A stretch of DNA of 64,000 nt from Rhodococcus gordoniae (GCF_001646655.1 NZ_LPZN01000003.1:248001-312000); one strand, 5' to 3'; positions 26,655-37,062 are shown, counted from the first letter of the stretch. Numbers and translations: made by a program. Notes: generated from the letters alone by a model not told the origin.

Positions 26655-27568
26655 GTCCGCCTACGCAGGGTGCGCGCGCGGCCGCGACCGCACGGTCCCG
26701 CAATCGGTCCAACGTCGTCCGCCTGTTGCCGAGCGTCATCACCATCCTCGCGTTCTCCGCCGGTCTGTCGGCGGTGAAGTTCGCGCTCGACGGGGAACTC
26801 GGTACCGCTCTCGGCATGATCGGCGCCGCGGCGGTCCTCGACTCACTGGACGGCCGCATCGCCCGCATGCTCGACGCGACCAGCAAGATCGGCGCCGAAC
26901 TCGACTCGTTGTCCGATGCCGTCGCGTTCGGTGTGGCACCGGCGCTGGTGCTGTACGTGACGATGCTCGACGGCAGCCCCTTCGGCTGGATCGTCGCCCT
27001 GCTCTACGCGGTGAGCCTGATCCTGCGGCTCGCGCGCTTCAACACCCTCCTCGAGGACGACAGCGTCCCCGCCTACGCCCGCGAGTACTTCGTCGGCGTG
27101 CCCGCCCCGGCGGCCGCCCTCGTCGCACTCGCGCCGGTCGCGGCCTACATCCAGTGGGGCGACGGCTGGTGGACCACCTACGCTCTGGTCGCGCTGTGGA
27201 CCCTCGCAACGGCAGGCCTCGCGGTCAGCCGGCTCCCGACCTTCGCGATGAAGTCGGCGTCGGTGCCCGCACGACTCGCAGTCGTGCTGCTCGTGCTGGT
27301 CGCGGTGGCTGCGGCCGCGCTGGTCACCTACCCCTTCATCCTCATGCTCGTGCTGGTCGCGGTCTACCTCGCGCACATCCCCTTCGCGGTGCGGTCCCGG
27401 CGCTGGGTTGCGGCCCGGCCCGAGACCTGGGACATCAAGCCCTCGGAACGACGGGCCCTGCGCGCGCGTAACCGCGCCGAACGTCCGCGTCGCGTCGCGG
27501 CCCGGCGCGTCGCCACGACGGCACGATCTCAGGCGCGACTCGGGCTGCGCCGTCCGCGAGGGCGATGA
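26651..27568 (+). CDS. pssA: CDP-diacylglycerol-serine O-phosphatidyltransferase
   Basis: 305 residues from GTG. The CDP-alcohol phosphotransferase motif is complete: DSLDGRIAR, then GAELDSLSD with the spaced Asp pair. Six to eight membrane helices follow. It makes phosphatidylserine for Psd. The C-terminal 45 residues are strongly basic (many Arg) and should be cytosolic. Confidence 0.93.
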   Translation: MSPPTQGARAAATARSRNRSNVVRLLPSVITILAFSAGLSAVKFALDGELGTALGMIGAAAVLDSLDGRIARMLDATSKIGAELDSLSDAVAFGVAPALVLYVTMLDGSPFGWIVALLYAVSLILRLARFNTLLEDDSVPAYAREYFVGVPAPAAALVALAPVAAYIQWGDGWWTTYALVALWTLATAGLAVSRLPTFAMKSASVPARLAVVLLVLVAVAAAALVTYPFILMLVLVAVYLAHIPFAVRSRRWVAARPETWDIKPSERRALRARNRAERPRRVAARRVATTARSQARLGLRRPRGR

Positions 27569-27614
27569 CATGCACGACCCGCGAGGACGCTAGTCACGTT
27601 CTAGGCTCGGCGGG

Positions 27615-29828
27615 GTGACCACCCCACAACTCTCACTCACCGTCCGGCTCAACACCTCCGCCGCCGACGCGCGGCGCGGTGTCGTGCGTCTGCACCCCGA
27701 AGCGCTGGCCGCGCTGGGCCTACGGGAATGGGACGCGATCGCGCTGGTGGGGGCGCGTCGCACAGCGGTCGTGGCGGGTCTCGCACCGGCCGGCACCCCC
27801 ACCGGCACGATCCTGCTCGACGACGTGGTGCTGTCGAACACGGGCCTGAAGGAGGACGCGACCGTCGTCGTCGCGCCCGTGACGGTGTACGGCGCGCGCA
27901 CGGTGACCGTCACCGGATCCGCCCTCGCCAGGCAGTCGATCCCCGAGACCACACTGCGTCAGGCACTGCTCGGCAAGGTCCTCACCGTCGGCGACGCGGT
28001 GTCGTTGCTGCCGCGCGATCTGGGACCGGGCACGAGCAACGCCGAGACGACGCGGGCGCTCTCACGGACGTTCGCGATCGCATGGACCACCGAACTGCTC
28101 ACCGTCTCGTCGGTCGATCCGGCCGGGCCGGTGAGCGTGCAGCCGAACACCGCCGTGGTGTGGGGTGGCGCCCCGGGTGCCCTGCCGTCCACCTCCGTGC
28201 CGTCCGTCTCCGGATTCGTCGCCTCCTCCTCCGCGACCGTCCGGCCCGAACCGGCCGCCGCGCCGCCGCCGGCACCACCGGCACCGCCGGTCGAGGACCT
28301 CGTGGGTGTGCAGGCCCAGGTCGCGAAGCTGTCCGAATGGCTCACCCTCTCGCTCGACGAACCCGAACTGCTGCGCACCCTCGGTGCGTCGCCGCATCTC
28401 GGCGTGCTCGTCACCGGTCCCGCCGGAGTCGGCAAGGCGACCTTCGTACGTTCGGTCGTCTCGGGCCGGCGTCTGGTGGAGGTCGACGGACCGGGCGTCG
28501 GTGCGCTCGCCGCCGACGAACGGCTCCGCCGGATCTCCGCCGCGGCCGAATCGGTGCGCGGCGGTGGTGTCCTGCTGCTGACCGACGTCGACGCCGTGCT
28601 GCCGGCCGACACCGAACCCGTCGCGACGTTGATCCTCGACGAACTACGGCGGGTCGTCGACACCGAGGGTGCGGTGCTCGTCGCGACCACCGCACATCCC
28701 GACGACGTCGACTCCCGGCTGCGGGCACCCGAGATCTGCGACCGCGAACTGTCCCTGCCGTTGCCCGACGGCGCGACCCGCCGCGCCCTGCTCGACGTGC
28801 TGCTGCGGTCGGTGCCCTCCACCGACCTCGACCTCACCGCCGTCGCGGGTCGCACCCCCGGCTTCGTCGTCGCCGACCTCGCGGCGCTGTGCCGCGAGGC
28901 CGCACTCCGCGCGGCGTCCCGGGCCAACCGCGACGACGACGAGCCGTCGCTCGTCCAGGACGACCTGATCGGCGCCCTCGAGGTGATCCGCCCACTGTCG
29001 CGCTCGGGCACGGAGGAACTTGCGATCGGCAGCGTGAGCCTCGACGACGTCGGCGACATGATCGAGACGAAACAGGCCCTGACCGAAGCCGTGCTGTGGC
29101 CCCTCCAGCACCCGGATTCGTTCGAGCGTCTCGGTGTCGATCCGCCGCGCGGTGTGCTGCTGTACGGCCCGCCCGGGTGCGGCAAGACCTATCTCGTCCG
29201 CGCTCTCGCCGGCACCGGGCGCCTGAGCGTCCACGCCGTCAAGGGCGCCGAACTGATGGACAAATGGGTGGGTGCCTCCGAGAAGGCGGTGCGCGAACTG
29301 TTCGAGCGTGCCCGCAACTCGGCACCTGCCCTGGTGTTCCTTGACGAGATCGACGCGCTCGCGCCGCGCCGCGGACAGAGCTCGGATTCCGGGGTGTCCG
29401 ACCGGGTCGTCGCATCGCTGCTCACCGAACTCGACGGTGTGGAGCCGCTGCGCGACGTCGTGGTGGTGGGAGCGACCAACCGGCCCGACCTGATCGATCC
29501 GGCGTTGCTGCGTCCCGGCCGGCTCGAACGGCTCGTGTTCGTGCCGCCGCCGGACGCCGACGCCCGCGCCGCGATCCTGAAGACCGCAGGCCGCTCGGTG
29601 CCGCTCGACGACGACGTCGACCTCGACGAGCTCGCCGCCGGACTCGACGGTTATTCGGCCGCGGACTGTTCGGCGCTGCTGCGCGAGGCCGCGCTCGCGG
29701 CGATGCGGCGCAACGTCGATGCCGCCGTCGTCACCGCGAAGGACGTCGCGACGGCCCGGGAGAAAGTGCGGCCCTCACTCGATCCCGAACAGGTCGCGCA
29801 TCTGCAGGCCTACGCGGAGGGCCGTTGA
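27615..29828 (+). CDS. CDC48-like double-AAA ATPase, first ATPase module degenerate
   Basis: 737 residues from GTG. Residues 1-95 look like the CDC48 N-domain double-psi barrel. A Pro/Ala linker (about 205-226) leads to AAA module D1, with Walker A GPAGVGKAT at 268-276 having Ala in place of the first Ser/Thr, and a Walker B region LLTDVDAV lacking the DE pair. Module D2 is intact: GPPGCGKT 518-525, LVFLDEIDALAPRRG, and GATNRPDLIDPALLRPGRLE. It is the equivalent of M. tuberculosis Rv0435c, also adjacent to pssA. Likely a protein-unfolding ATPase in which only D2 hydrolyses ATP. Confidence 0.9.
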   Translation: MTTPQLSLTVRLNTSAADARRGVVRLHPEALAALGLREWDAIALVGARRTAVVAGLAPAGTPTGTILLDDVVLSNTGLKEDATVVVAPVTVYGARTVTVTGSALARQSIPETTLRQALLGKVLTVGDAVSLLPRDLGPGTSNAETTRALSRTFAIAWTTELLTVSSVDPAGPVSVQPNTAVVWGGAPGALPSTSVPSVSGFVASSSATVRPEPAAAPPPAPPAPPVEDLVGVQAQVAKLSEWLTLSLDEPELLRTLGASPHLGVLVTGPAGVGKATFVRSVVSGRRLVEVDGPGVGALAADERLRRISAAAESVRGGGVLLLTDVDAVLPADTEPVATLILDELRRVVDTEGAVLVATTAHPDDVDSRLRAPEICDRELSLPLPDGATRRALLDVLLRSVPSTDLDLTAVAGRTPGFVVADLAALCREAALRAASRANRDDDEPSLVQDDLIGALEVIRPLSRSGTEELAIGSVSLDDVGDMIETKQALTEAVLWPLQHPDSFERLGVDPPRGVLLYGPPGCGKTYLVRALAGTGRLSVHAVKGAELMDKWVGASEKAVRELFERARNSAPALVFLDEIDALAPRRGQSSDSGVSDRVVASLLTELDGVEPLRDVVVVGATNRPDLIDPALLRPGRLERLVFVPPPDADARAAILKTAGRSVPLDDDVDLDELAAGLDGYSAADCSALLREAALAAMRRNVDAAVVTAKDVATAREKVRPSLDPEQVAHLQAYAEGR

Positions 29829-29829
29829 G

Positions 29830-31023
29830 ATGCCCGTCTCCACCGCGGTCCGCGTCGCCGGTCCGGCAGCCGTCCTCGCGGCCTTCCTCGCGGCTGCGGT
29901 CGCGATCCTCGTCCCGGCCGCGGGTGAGTCGGTCCTGCCGGAAGGTGCCCGCAGCGAGTGGGCTCCCGTGGTCACCGCCGCGCTGGCCGTCCTCTCGGCG
30001 GCCGGGCTTCAGCGGACCGGTTCCCGGCGCACCGCATGGATGCTGGCCGCTGCGTCGGTCGTGGTCCTCGGCTCGATCCGGTATCTCGTTCCCGCCGGTA
30101 TCTCGGCCGACAGCCTGACCGTCGTCGGATGGGTGATCGCCGCGATCACCGGTGTGCTGCTCGGGGCGGCGACCGCGGGCTCGTGGGGCTCGGCGACCGG
30201 TCAGTGGGCCCTGATCGCCGGTGGATGGGCGGCCTTCCTCACCGCCGCGGCCGTGGGCTCCGAGGTTCCCGTCCACGCGCTGCGCTGGACGGTGCCGCAA
30301 TGGGCACTGGCCTTCGCACTCCTCGCAACGGTCGCCGCCGCGCTGACGGTGCCCGCCGGGCTGCGCGTGCAGCGGGCCGATCCGCGACTGCTCGCGATCG
30401 TGGTGGCCGCCGCAGTGGTGCTCTCCCTCGGGTACCGCCTGCTGGGTGAATTCGTGGGCTCCCGCGCGACCGGCACGGGTGTGCTCCCGTGGCTGATCGC
30501 CGGTGGCGCGCTCGCCGTGGCGGTCGTCGGCGCCGAGATCGTCGCGCGTCTCGTCCCACCCGGCGACGACCGGTTCGTCCTCGCGGTCACCGGCGCCGTG
30601 GCCGCGGCGTACCCCGTGCTCGTGGAGTTGTGGTCGGGCATGCGGTCAGCGAGCGTGCCGTGGTGGGTGCTGCTCGTCGCGGTGGCCGCCGTGGTCGCCG
30701 GGGTCCGGCTCGCCTCCTCCCTGCCGTACGCGCTTCCCGGGCTGCTGCTCGCCGCGTCGATCTCGGCGGCGACGGTGTGGTGGCCGGAGGAGATCGGCGA
30801 GGGCATTCCGGTCGCGGTGCGGGTCGCGCTCGTCGCGCTGGGCACCGGTCTCGCGCTCGGTGCGTCGTTGCCGGGTTCGGCCTCCGTCGCGGCGCTCGGG
30901 CTCGCGCTGCCGGTGCCGGCGACGGCCGTCGTGGGAGCGGTGTGGATGCTGCCGGCGGAGCCGCAGTGGTCGGCGCTCGCATTGTTCGCCGCCGCCGTGA
31001 TCTGTGCGTGGCAGGTGCGTTAG
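29830..31023 (+). CDS. Polytopic membrane protein of unknown function
   Basis: 397 residues made almost entirely of Ala/Val/Leu-rich hydrophobic helices, roughly 12-13 in number, with short loops and few charges. No transport-family motif is visible. The ATG lies immediately behind the AAA ATPase stop (one nt gap), so the two are co-translated and may work together at the membrane. Confidence 0.75.
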   Translation: MPVSTAVRVAGPAAVLAAFLAAAVAILVPAAGESVLPEGARSEWAPVVTAALAVLSAAGLQRTGSRRTAWMLAAASVVVLGSIRYLVPAGISADSLTVVGWVIAAITGVLLGAATAGSWGSATGQWALIAGGWAAFLTAAAVGSEVPVHALRWTVPQWALAFALLATVAAALTVPAGLRVQRADPRLLAIVVAAAVVLSLGYRLLGEFVGSRATGTGVLPWLIAGGALAVAVVGAEIVARLVPPGDDRFVLAVTGAVAAAYPVLVELWSGMRSASVPWWVLLVAVAAVVAGVRLASSLPYALPGLLLAASISAATVWWPEEIGEGIPVAVRVALVALGTGLALGASLPGSASVAALGLALPVPATAVVGAVWMLPAEPQWSALALFAAAVICAWQVR

Positions 31024-31225
31024 ATGCTCTCACCTCCCCGATTCGCAAGCGTGCGAAGACAACCATTAGGATAGGAACAATCCGTTTTGCCCGATGACGG
31101 CGAGCGGCGTGCATGTCGGGGCGATCCCCGTTTCGGCGGTGTGCCGTCCGCTGTGACGACCGCGAGTCCTACGGCCCGCAGTCCGTTTCACCCCGCCGAC
31201 AGGCCCGACCCCGACGGAGTGCCTT

Positions 31226-34063
31226 TTGATCGCCATACTCGTCGCCCATGCGGTTGCTGCTCTTCTGGCGCCGCTTCTGGTCAGAGTCATGGGGAGAAAC
31301 GCATTCCTGCCGCTCGCGCTGGTGCCCCTCGCGAGTCTCGGCTGGGTCGTCACCAATTGGGGAACCGAGCAGAAACTGCAGATCGCGTGGGCTTCGACTC
31401 TGTCGATGAACATCGATCTGCGCTTCGACACGCTCGCGGCGATCATGTGCGTGCTCGTCCTGGGCATCGGCTCGCTGATCCTGCTCTACTGTTCGCGTTA
31501 TTTCGAGGACGACGAGCCCCGCCTGGGAATCTTCGCCGCTGAGATGGTCGCCTTCGCGGGCGCGATGTTCGGCCTGGTCGTCAGCGACAACATGTTGCTG
31601 CTCTACATCTTCTGGGAACTGACGACCGTCCTGTCGTTCCTGCTCGTGGGCCACTACGCCGAGCGAGCGTCGAGTCGGCGCGCCGCCACCCAGGCCCTGC
31701 TCGTCACCACGGCCGGTGGCCTGGCCATGCTGGTCGGCATCATCATCCTCGGCGAGATGGTCGGCAGCTACAACCTCTCCGACGTCGTCGCCGCAGCACC
31801 CCACGGGTGGCTCGCCGGCGTAGCGGTGGTGCTCGTTCTCGTCGGCGCACTGTCGAAGTCCGCCGTCGTCCCGTTGCACTTCTGGCTGCCCGGCGCGATG
31901 GCCGCCCCCACCCCGGTCTCCGGATATCTTCACGCCGCTGCGATGGTCAAGGCCGGCATCTATCTCGTGGCCCGGCTCGCACCCGGCTTCGCCGACAGCG
32001 CGGCCTGGCGCCCCATCGTCATCGGTCTCGGTCTCGCGTCGATGATCCTCGCCGGCTGGCGGGCGTTCCGCGCCTTCGACCTCAAGCTCATCCTCGCATT
32101 CGGCACCGTCAGCCAGCTCGGTTTCCTCACGGCCCTGGTGGGCACGGGCAGCCGGGAAGCGGCGCTGGCCGGCCTGGCGATGGTCATCGCTCATGCACTG
32201 TTCAAAGCGTGCCTGTTCATGGTGGTCGGCATCATCGACCACTCCACCGGCACTCGCGACATTCGCAAACTCGCGCATCTCGGTTCCGCTGCCCCTTATC
32301 TGATGATGATCGCGATACTCGCGGCGGCGAGCATGGCCGGACTACCGCCGTTCATCGGTTTCGTGGCGAAGGAAGCCGCGCTGGAGTCGGCTCTGGTGGC
32401 CGAGGTGCTGCCCGACTGGGCACGGATCGCCATGACCGCGGGCATCGTGGTGGGTTCGATCCTCACCCTCGCGTACAGCATCCGGTTCATCTGGGGCGCC
32501 TTCGGCCGCAAGCAGCTCAAACGGCCGAGCCCCTCGGTGCAGAACCTGCACGCCCCCGGACCGCTGCTGCTCACCGCGCCGAGCGTCCTCGCGTTCGCCG
32601 GTCTCGCCGCGGGCTTCGCGAGCTCGTGGATCGATCACCTGATCGCCCCCTATGCCGACGAACTGCCCACCGACCTCGCGAAGCCGTACCACCTTGCGTT
32701 GTGGCACGGATTCACTCTGCCGCTCGGCCTGACCGTCGTGGTGATCGCGGGTGGCACGGCGCTGTTCCTCGCGCACCGCACCATCGCGCGCCTGCGCTTC
32801 GAGCATCCCCCGCTCGGCAACGCCGACCGGATGTACGACGCGACCCTGCAGGGCATGGACACCCTGTCCCTGCGCCTGACCGCCTTCCTGCAGCGCGGTT
32901 CGCTGCCGCTGACCCAGGCGACGATCCTCGTCACCCTGGTGGCACTCCCGACCGTGCTGATGTTCTTCTTCGGAACGAGCGTGATGCCCGCGACACGCGC
33001 ATGGGACTCGGTCTGGCAGCTCGCCGTGGGACTGCTCATGATCGTCGCCGCGATCACGACGACGATACTGCGCAACCGCCTCGCCGCCCTGCTGGTCGTC
33101 GGTGTGACCGGCTACGGGCTCGGGGTGCTGTTCGCGCTCCAAGGCGCCCCCGACCTCGCGCTCACCCAGTTCCTCGTCGAGACCGTCACCCTCGTGATGT
33201 TCGTGCTGGTCCTGCGCAAGCTGCCCGCCGAGACCGACCCGGCTGCGGTGATGGGCAGCAAGTTCGCCCGCGCCCTGCTCGGCATCGCGGTCGGTGCGGT
33301 AGTCGTCGGCATCGGCGCCTACGCGGTCGCGGCACGCACCACCGATCCGATCTCGCTGCTGCTGCCCGATGCCGCCTACTACGGTGGCGACGGCAAGAAC
33401 GTCGTCAACGTCCTGCTCGTCGACATCCGCGCCTGGGACACCCTGGGCGAGATCTCGGTGCTGCTGGTCGCCGCGACCGGCGTGGCCAGCCTGGTGTTCC
33501 GCACCCGCCGCTTCGGCACCGCCCCGCGTGTGGCGGATGCTCCCGCAGCGCAGCTCGACGCGGTTTCCGCCAGCAACGAGACGACCTGGCTGCTCGGCGG
33601 CGATCTCATCGATCCGCGCTACCGCTCGCTGGTCCTCGAGGTCACCACCCGGCTGGTCTTCCCCACCCTGATGATTCTGTCGGTGTACTTCTTCTTCTCC
33701 GGGCACAACGCTCCCGGTGGCGGCTTCGCGGGCGGTCTCGTCGCCGGTCTCGCGCTCGTCCTGAGGTACCTGGCCGGCGGACGCTACGAGCTCGGAGAGG
33801 CGGTTCCCATCGACGCCGGCAAGATCCTCGGCCTCGGACTCACCTTCGCCGCCGGAACGGCACTGGTGTCGATGTTCCTCGGCGCCCCGGCGCTGTCGTC
33901 CGCCACGGTCGAGTTGACCCTGCCGGTGCTCGGTGACATCAAACTCGTGACCGCGTTGTTCTTCGACCTGGGGGTGTATCTCATCGTGGTCGGCCTGATC
34001 CTGGACGTGTTGCGCAGCCTCGGTGCGCGCCTCGACGCCGAGACCGTGGGTGAGAGCCGATGA
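31226..34063 (+). CDS. mrpA: Na+/H+ antiporter subunit A with fused B domain
   Basis: 945 residues from TTG; the upstream 200 nt hold no gene but a possible -10 TAGGAT at 31067. The first part is the NuoL/NuoN-like proton channel (HFWLPGAMAAPTPVSGYLHAAAMVKAG, about 195-230). The C-terminal ~150 residues carry the MrpB signature FSGHNAPGGGFAGG. The A-B fusion is normal for group-2 or actinobacterial Mrp operons. It opens the mrpACDEFG operon, with every gene overlapping the next by four nt. The complex exports Na+ (and possibly K+) for protons and gives alkali and salt tolerance. Confidence 0.95.
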   Translation: MIAILVAHAVAALLAPLLVRVMGRNAFLPLALVPLASLGWVVTNWGTEQKLQIAWASTLSMNIDLRFDTLAAIMCVLVLGIGSLILLYCSRYFEDDEPRLGIFAAEMVAFAGAMFGLVVSDNMLLLYIFWELTTVLSFLLVGHYAERASSRRAATQALLVTTAGGLAMLVGIIILGEMVGSYNLSDVVAAAPHGWLAGVAVVLVLVGALSKSAVVPLHFWLPGAMAAPTPVSGYLHAAAMVKAGIYLVARLAPGFADSAAWRPIVIGLGLASMILAGWRAFRAFDLKLILAFGTVSQLGFLTALVGTGSREAALAGLAMVIAHALFKACLFMVVGIIDHSTGTRDIRKLAHLGSAAPYLMMIAILAAASMAGLPPFIGFVAKEAALESALVAEVLPDWARIAMTAGIVVGSILTLAYSIRFIWGAFGRKQLKRPSPSVQNLHAPGPLLLTAPSVLAFAGLAAGFASSWIDHLIAPYADELPTDLAKPYHLALWHGFTLPLGLTVVVIAGGTALFLAHRTIARLRFEHPPLGNADRMYDATLQGMDTLSLRLTAFLQRGSLPLTQATILVTLVALPTVLMFFFGTSVMPATRAWDSVWQLAVGLLMIVAAITTTILRNRLAALLVVGVTGYGLGVLFALQGAPDLALTQFLVETVTLVMFVLVLRKLPAETDPAAVMGSKFARALLGIAVGAVVVGIGAYAVAARTTDPISLLLPDAAYYGGDGKNVVNVLLVDIRAWDTLGEISVLLVAATGVASLVFRTRRFGTAPRVADAPAAQLDAVSASNETTWLLGGDLIDPRYRSLVLEVTTRLVFPTLMILSVYFFFSGHNAPGGGFAGGLVAGLALVLRYLAGGRYELGEAVPIDAGKILGLGLTFAAGTALVSMFLGAPALSSATVELTLPVLGDIKLVTALFFDLGVYLIVVGLILDVLRSLGARLDAETVGESR

Positions 34064-34671
34064 CCGCGAACATCACGCTCCTCGCCGTCGTCGGTGTACT
34101 CGTCGCGTCCGGTGTGTACCTGCTGCTCGAACGCAGCATCATCAAGATGCTGCTGGGCCTGTTGCTGGCCGGCAACGGCATCAACCTGCTGCTGCTCACC
34201 CTCGGCGGTCCCGCGGGCCATGCCCCGATCGTGGGCGTCGAGAGCGACCTGAACGAGGGCATGGCCGACCCCCTCGCCCAGGCGATGATCCTCACCGCGA
34301 TCGTGATCACGATGGGTATCGCAGCCTTCGTCCTGGCACTGACCTACCGCTCCTACACCTTCCGGGCACGTGACGAGATCGAGAACGACCCCGAGGACAC
34401 CCTCGTCTCGAAGCGACGCAGCATCGCCGACCTGCCCTCGCGCGACCGATCCGACGACCCCCTCACCGGCATCCCGAGCAAGGGCGGTGACGCGTTCGAC
34501 GCCGAGGGCAATCCCATCCCGCTCGACCAGCTCAAGAACATCGAGGATCTCGAGGCGTACGAGGATCTGCACGACGGGGATTTCGACGATCCCACCGACT
34601 CGGCCTACGCCCGGAACCGCGACGAGACGGACCGGAACCACGAGAGCACCCGAAAGGGGGAGCGCCGATGA
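34060..34671 (+). CDS. mrpC: Antiporter subunit C with long acidic tail
   Basis: 203 residues. Residues 1-105 are the NuoK-like three-helix module (LLERSIIKMLLGLLLAGNGINLLLL). The remaining ~95 residues are hydrophilic and acidic, with many Asp and Glu and ending RKGERR; most MrpC proteins are only about 110-150 residues. Overlaps mrpA and mrpD by ATGA. Confidence 0.93.
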   Translation: MTANITLLAVVGVLVASGVYLLLERSIIKMLLGLLLAGNGINLLLLTLGGPAGHAPIVGVESDLNEGMADPLAQAMILTAIVITMGIAAFVLALTYRSYTFRARDEIENDPEDTLVSKRRSIADLPSRDRSDDPLTGIPSKGGDAFDAEGNPIPLDQLKNIEDLEAYEDLHDGDFDDPTDSAYARNRDETDRNHESTRKGERR

Positions 34672-36257
34672 ACCTCGGTGTCGCGAACCTCGTTCCCCTT
34701 CCCGTGCTCATCCCACTGCTGGCTGCGGCTGCCACACTGATCGTCGGCCGGCGTCCCCGCGCCCAGCGGTGGATCACCGTCGTCGCGCTGGTCGCCTCCC
34801 TCGTGGTGTGTGCGGCCCTGCTGTACTACGCCGACGCCGACGGCATCGCTGTACTCCAGATCGGCGGGTGGGAGGCGCCGATCGGTATCTCGCTGGTCGT
34901 CGACCGTCTGTCCGCGTTGATGCTGGTCGTCTCGGCGATCGTGCTGCTGGCGGTGATGCTGTTCGCCGTCGGTCAGGGTATCCACGACGGCAACGAGCAA
35001 CAGCCCGTCTCGATCTTCCTGCCGACCTATCTGGCGCTCACCGCGGGCGTCAACATCGCCTTCCTCGCCGGCGACCTGTTCAACCTCTTCGTCGGCTTCG
35101 AAGTGCTGCTCGCCGCATCGTTCGTCCTGCTGACCCTGGGTGCGAGCGCCGACCGCGTACGAGCCGGCGTCTCGTACGTCATGGTTTCGATGGTGTCCTC
35201 GCTGGTCTTCCTGCTGGGCATCGCCTTCGCCTACGCCGCCACGGGCACCCTGAACCTCGCCCAGATGGCGCTGCGGATGGACGAGATCACACCGGGCACC
35301 CGGGCGGCGATCTTCGGCGTGCTGCTCGTGGCCTTCGGCATCAAGGCCGCGGTGTTCCCGCTGTCGTCGTGGCTGCCCGACTCCTATCCCACCGCCCCGG
35401 CCCCGGTCACGGCGGTCTTCGCCGGGCTGCTGACGAAGGTCGGTGTCTACGCGATCATCCGGGCGCACACTCTGCTGTTCCCGGGGGGCGAGCTCGACGA
35501 CGTCCTGCTCGTCGCCGGGCTGCTCACGATGATCGTCGGCATTCTCGGTGCGATCGCGCAGAACGACACCAAGCGTCTGCTGTCCTTCACTCTCGTCAGC
35601 CATATCGGGTACATGGTCTTCGGTGTCGCCCTGTCGTCGCAGACCGGCCTCGCGGGAGCCGTCTTCTATGTGGGGCACCACATCCTCGTGCAGACCACCC
35701 TGTTCCTCGTGGTGGGTCTCATCGAACGCCAGGCCGGATCGGCGTCCCTGCGTCGCCTGGGCAGTCTCGCGGTCATGAGTCCGCTGCTGGCGGTCCTGTT
35801 CCTCATCCCGGCGCTCAACCTGGGCGGTATCCCGCCGTTCTCCGGGTTCATCGGGAAAGTGGCCCTGTTGCAGGCCGGCGCGCAGAACGGATCCGTCCTC
35901 GCCTGGGTCCTCGTGGGTGGCGGTGTGCTGACCAGCCTGCTGACGCTGTACGTCGTCGCCCGGATCTGGACGAAGGCATTCTGGCGGGCCCGCGCCGACG
36001 CACCCGAGGGCGACCTCGCCGACATCGGTCCGTCGGCCCTGATCGACGAATCCACCACCGACATCTCCTTCGAGGACCGCCCCGACGTCGGTCGGATGCC
36101 GGCCGCGATGCTCGTCCCCACGATCGGGCTCGTCGCGATCGGCGTGTCGTTGACGATCTTCGCCGGTCCGCTGCTCGACATCAGCAACCGTGCCGCCGAG
36201 AACCTGCGCGACCGCTCGGTGTACATCGAGGCCGTACTGGGGGGTGAGCAGGAATGA
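34668..36257 (+). CDS. mrpD: Antiporter subunit D
   Basis: 529 residues, about 14 helices, NuoN/NuoL-like. The conserved channel segment KAAVFPLSSWLPDSYPTAPAPV and a later GIPPFSGFIGKVAL are visible; these carry the Lys and Glu used for proton passage. Fourth gene product in functional order, coupled to mrpC and mrpE by four-nt overlaps. Confidence 0.95.
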   Translation: MNLGVANLVPLPVLIPLLAAAATLIVGRRPRAQRWITVVALVASLVVCAALLYYADADGIAVLQIGGWEAPIGISLVVDRLSALMLVVSAIVLLAVMLFAVGQGIHDGNEQQPVSIFLPTYLALTAGVNIAFLAGDLFNLFVGFEVLLAASFVLLTLGASADRVRAGVSYVMVSMVSSLVFLLGIAFAYAATGTLNLAQMALRMDEITPGTRAAIFGVLLVAFGIKAAVFPLSSWLPDSYPTAPAPVTAVFAGLLTKVGVYAIIRAHTLLFPGGELDDVLLVAGLLTMIVGILGAIAQNDTKRLLSFTLVSHIGYMVFGVALSSQTGLAGAVFYVGHHILVQTTLFLVVGLIERQAGSASLRRLGSLAVMSPLLAVLFLIPALNLGGIPPFSGFIGKVALLQAGAQNGSVLAWVLVGGGVLTSLLTLYVVARIWTKAFWRARADAPEGDLADIGPSALIDESTTDISFEDRPDVGRMPAAMLVPTIGLVAIGVSLTIFAGPLLDISNRAAENLRDRSVYIEAVLGGEQE

Positions 36258-36805
36258 TGAAACGCGCCAATGTCCTGCGGCTGTTCGTTCTGGGATGGAC
36301 GACCCTGGTCTGGGTGCTGCTGTGGGGCACCTTCAGCATCGCCAACGTCCTCGGTGGCATGGTCGTCTCGCTCGTCGTCATGTTCGTGCTGCCGCTGCCG
36401 CGCGTGCCCGTCGAAGGTCGTGTGCACGTGGGGGCCGCCCTGCGCCTCGGTGCGGTGATCTTCGTGGAGACGATCCGCTCGACGATCAACGTGGCGTGGC
36501 TCGCGATCCGGCCCGCACCGCCGCCGGTCACCGGTGTGCTGCGCTGCCGGCTCATCATCAAGTCCGACCTCGTGCTGACCTTGTGGACGGACATCATGAA
36601 CAACATCCCGGGCACCATGGTGCTCGAGATCGACCAGGTACGGCGGATCATGTACGTGCACGTCCTCGACGTGAGTACCGACAAGGCCGTGACCGACTTC
36701 TACCGTTCCGCCCGGTTGATCGAACACCTGCTCATCCGGACGTTCGAACGCGAGTCGGAGTGGCAGGCCAGCCCCTGGCGCAGCGGAACGGAGGAGCTGA
36801 CATGA
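36254..36805 (+). CDS. mrpE: Antiporter subunit E
   Basis: 183 residues: two N-terminal helices, then a soluble domain with the MrpE pattern LRLGAVIFVETIRSTINVAWLAIRP and LTLWTDIMNNIPGTMVLEI. Required for complex assembly. ATGA overlaps on both sides. Confidence 0.92.
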   Translation: MMKRANVLRLFVLGWTTLVWVLLWGTFSIANVLGGMVVSLVVMFVLPLPRVPVEGRVHVGAALRLGAVIFVETIRSTINVAWLAIRPAPPPVTGVLRCRLIIKSDLVLTLWTDIMNNIPGTMVLEIDQVRRIMYVHVLDVSTDKAVTDFYRSARLIEHLLIRTFERESEWQASPWRSGTEELT

Positions 36806-37062
36806 CCGTGGCACTCGTGATCGCCGGGGCGCTGTTGTTCGTCTCCGCGCTCCTGATCACCTACCGCGTCATCGCAGGTCCCAACTCTCTCGACCGGCTC
36901 GTCGGCCTCGATGCGCTGCTCGCCCTGGGGATCTGCGGGATCGCGATCTGGGCGGTGTACACGCGTGACACCACGGTGCTGCCGGCGACGGTGGCGCTGT
37001 CGCTGGTCGGCTTCATCGGTTCGGTGTCCGTGGCTCGCTTCCGGGTGCGTGACGAACAATGA
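36802..37062 (+). CDS. mrpF: Antiporter subunit F
   Basis: 86 residues, three helices, with the family core YRVIAGPNSLDRLVGLD containing the conserved Asp. Starts inside the mrpE stop and ends inside the mrpG start. Confidence 0.92.
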   Translation: MTVALVIAGALLFVSALLITYRVIAGPNSLDRLVGLDALLALGICGIAIWAVYTRDTTVLPATVALSLVGFIGSVSVARFRVRDEQ

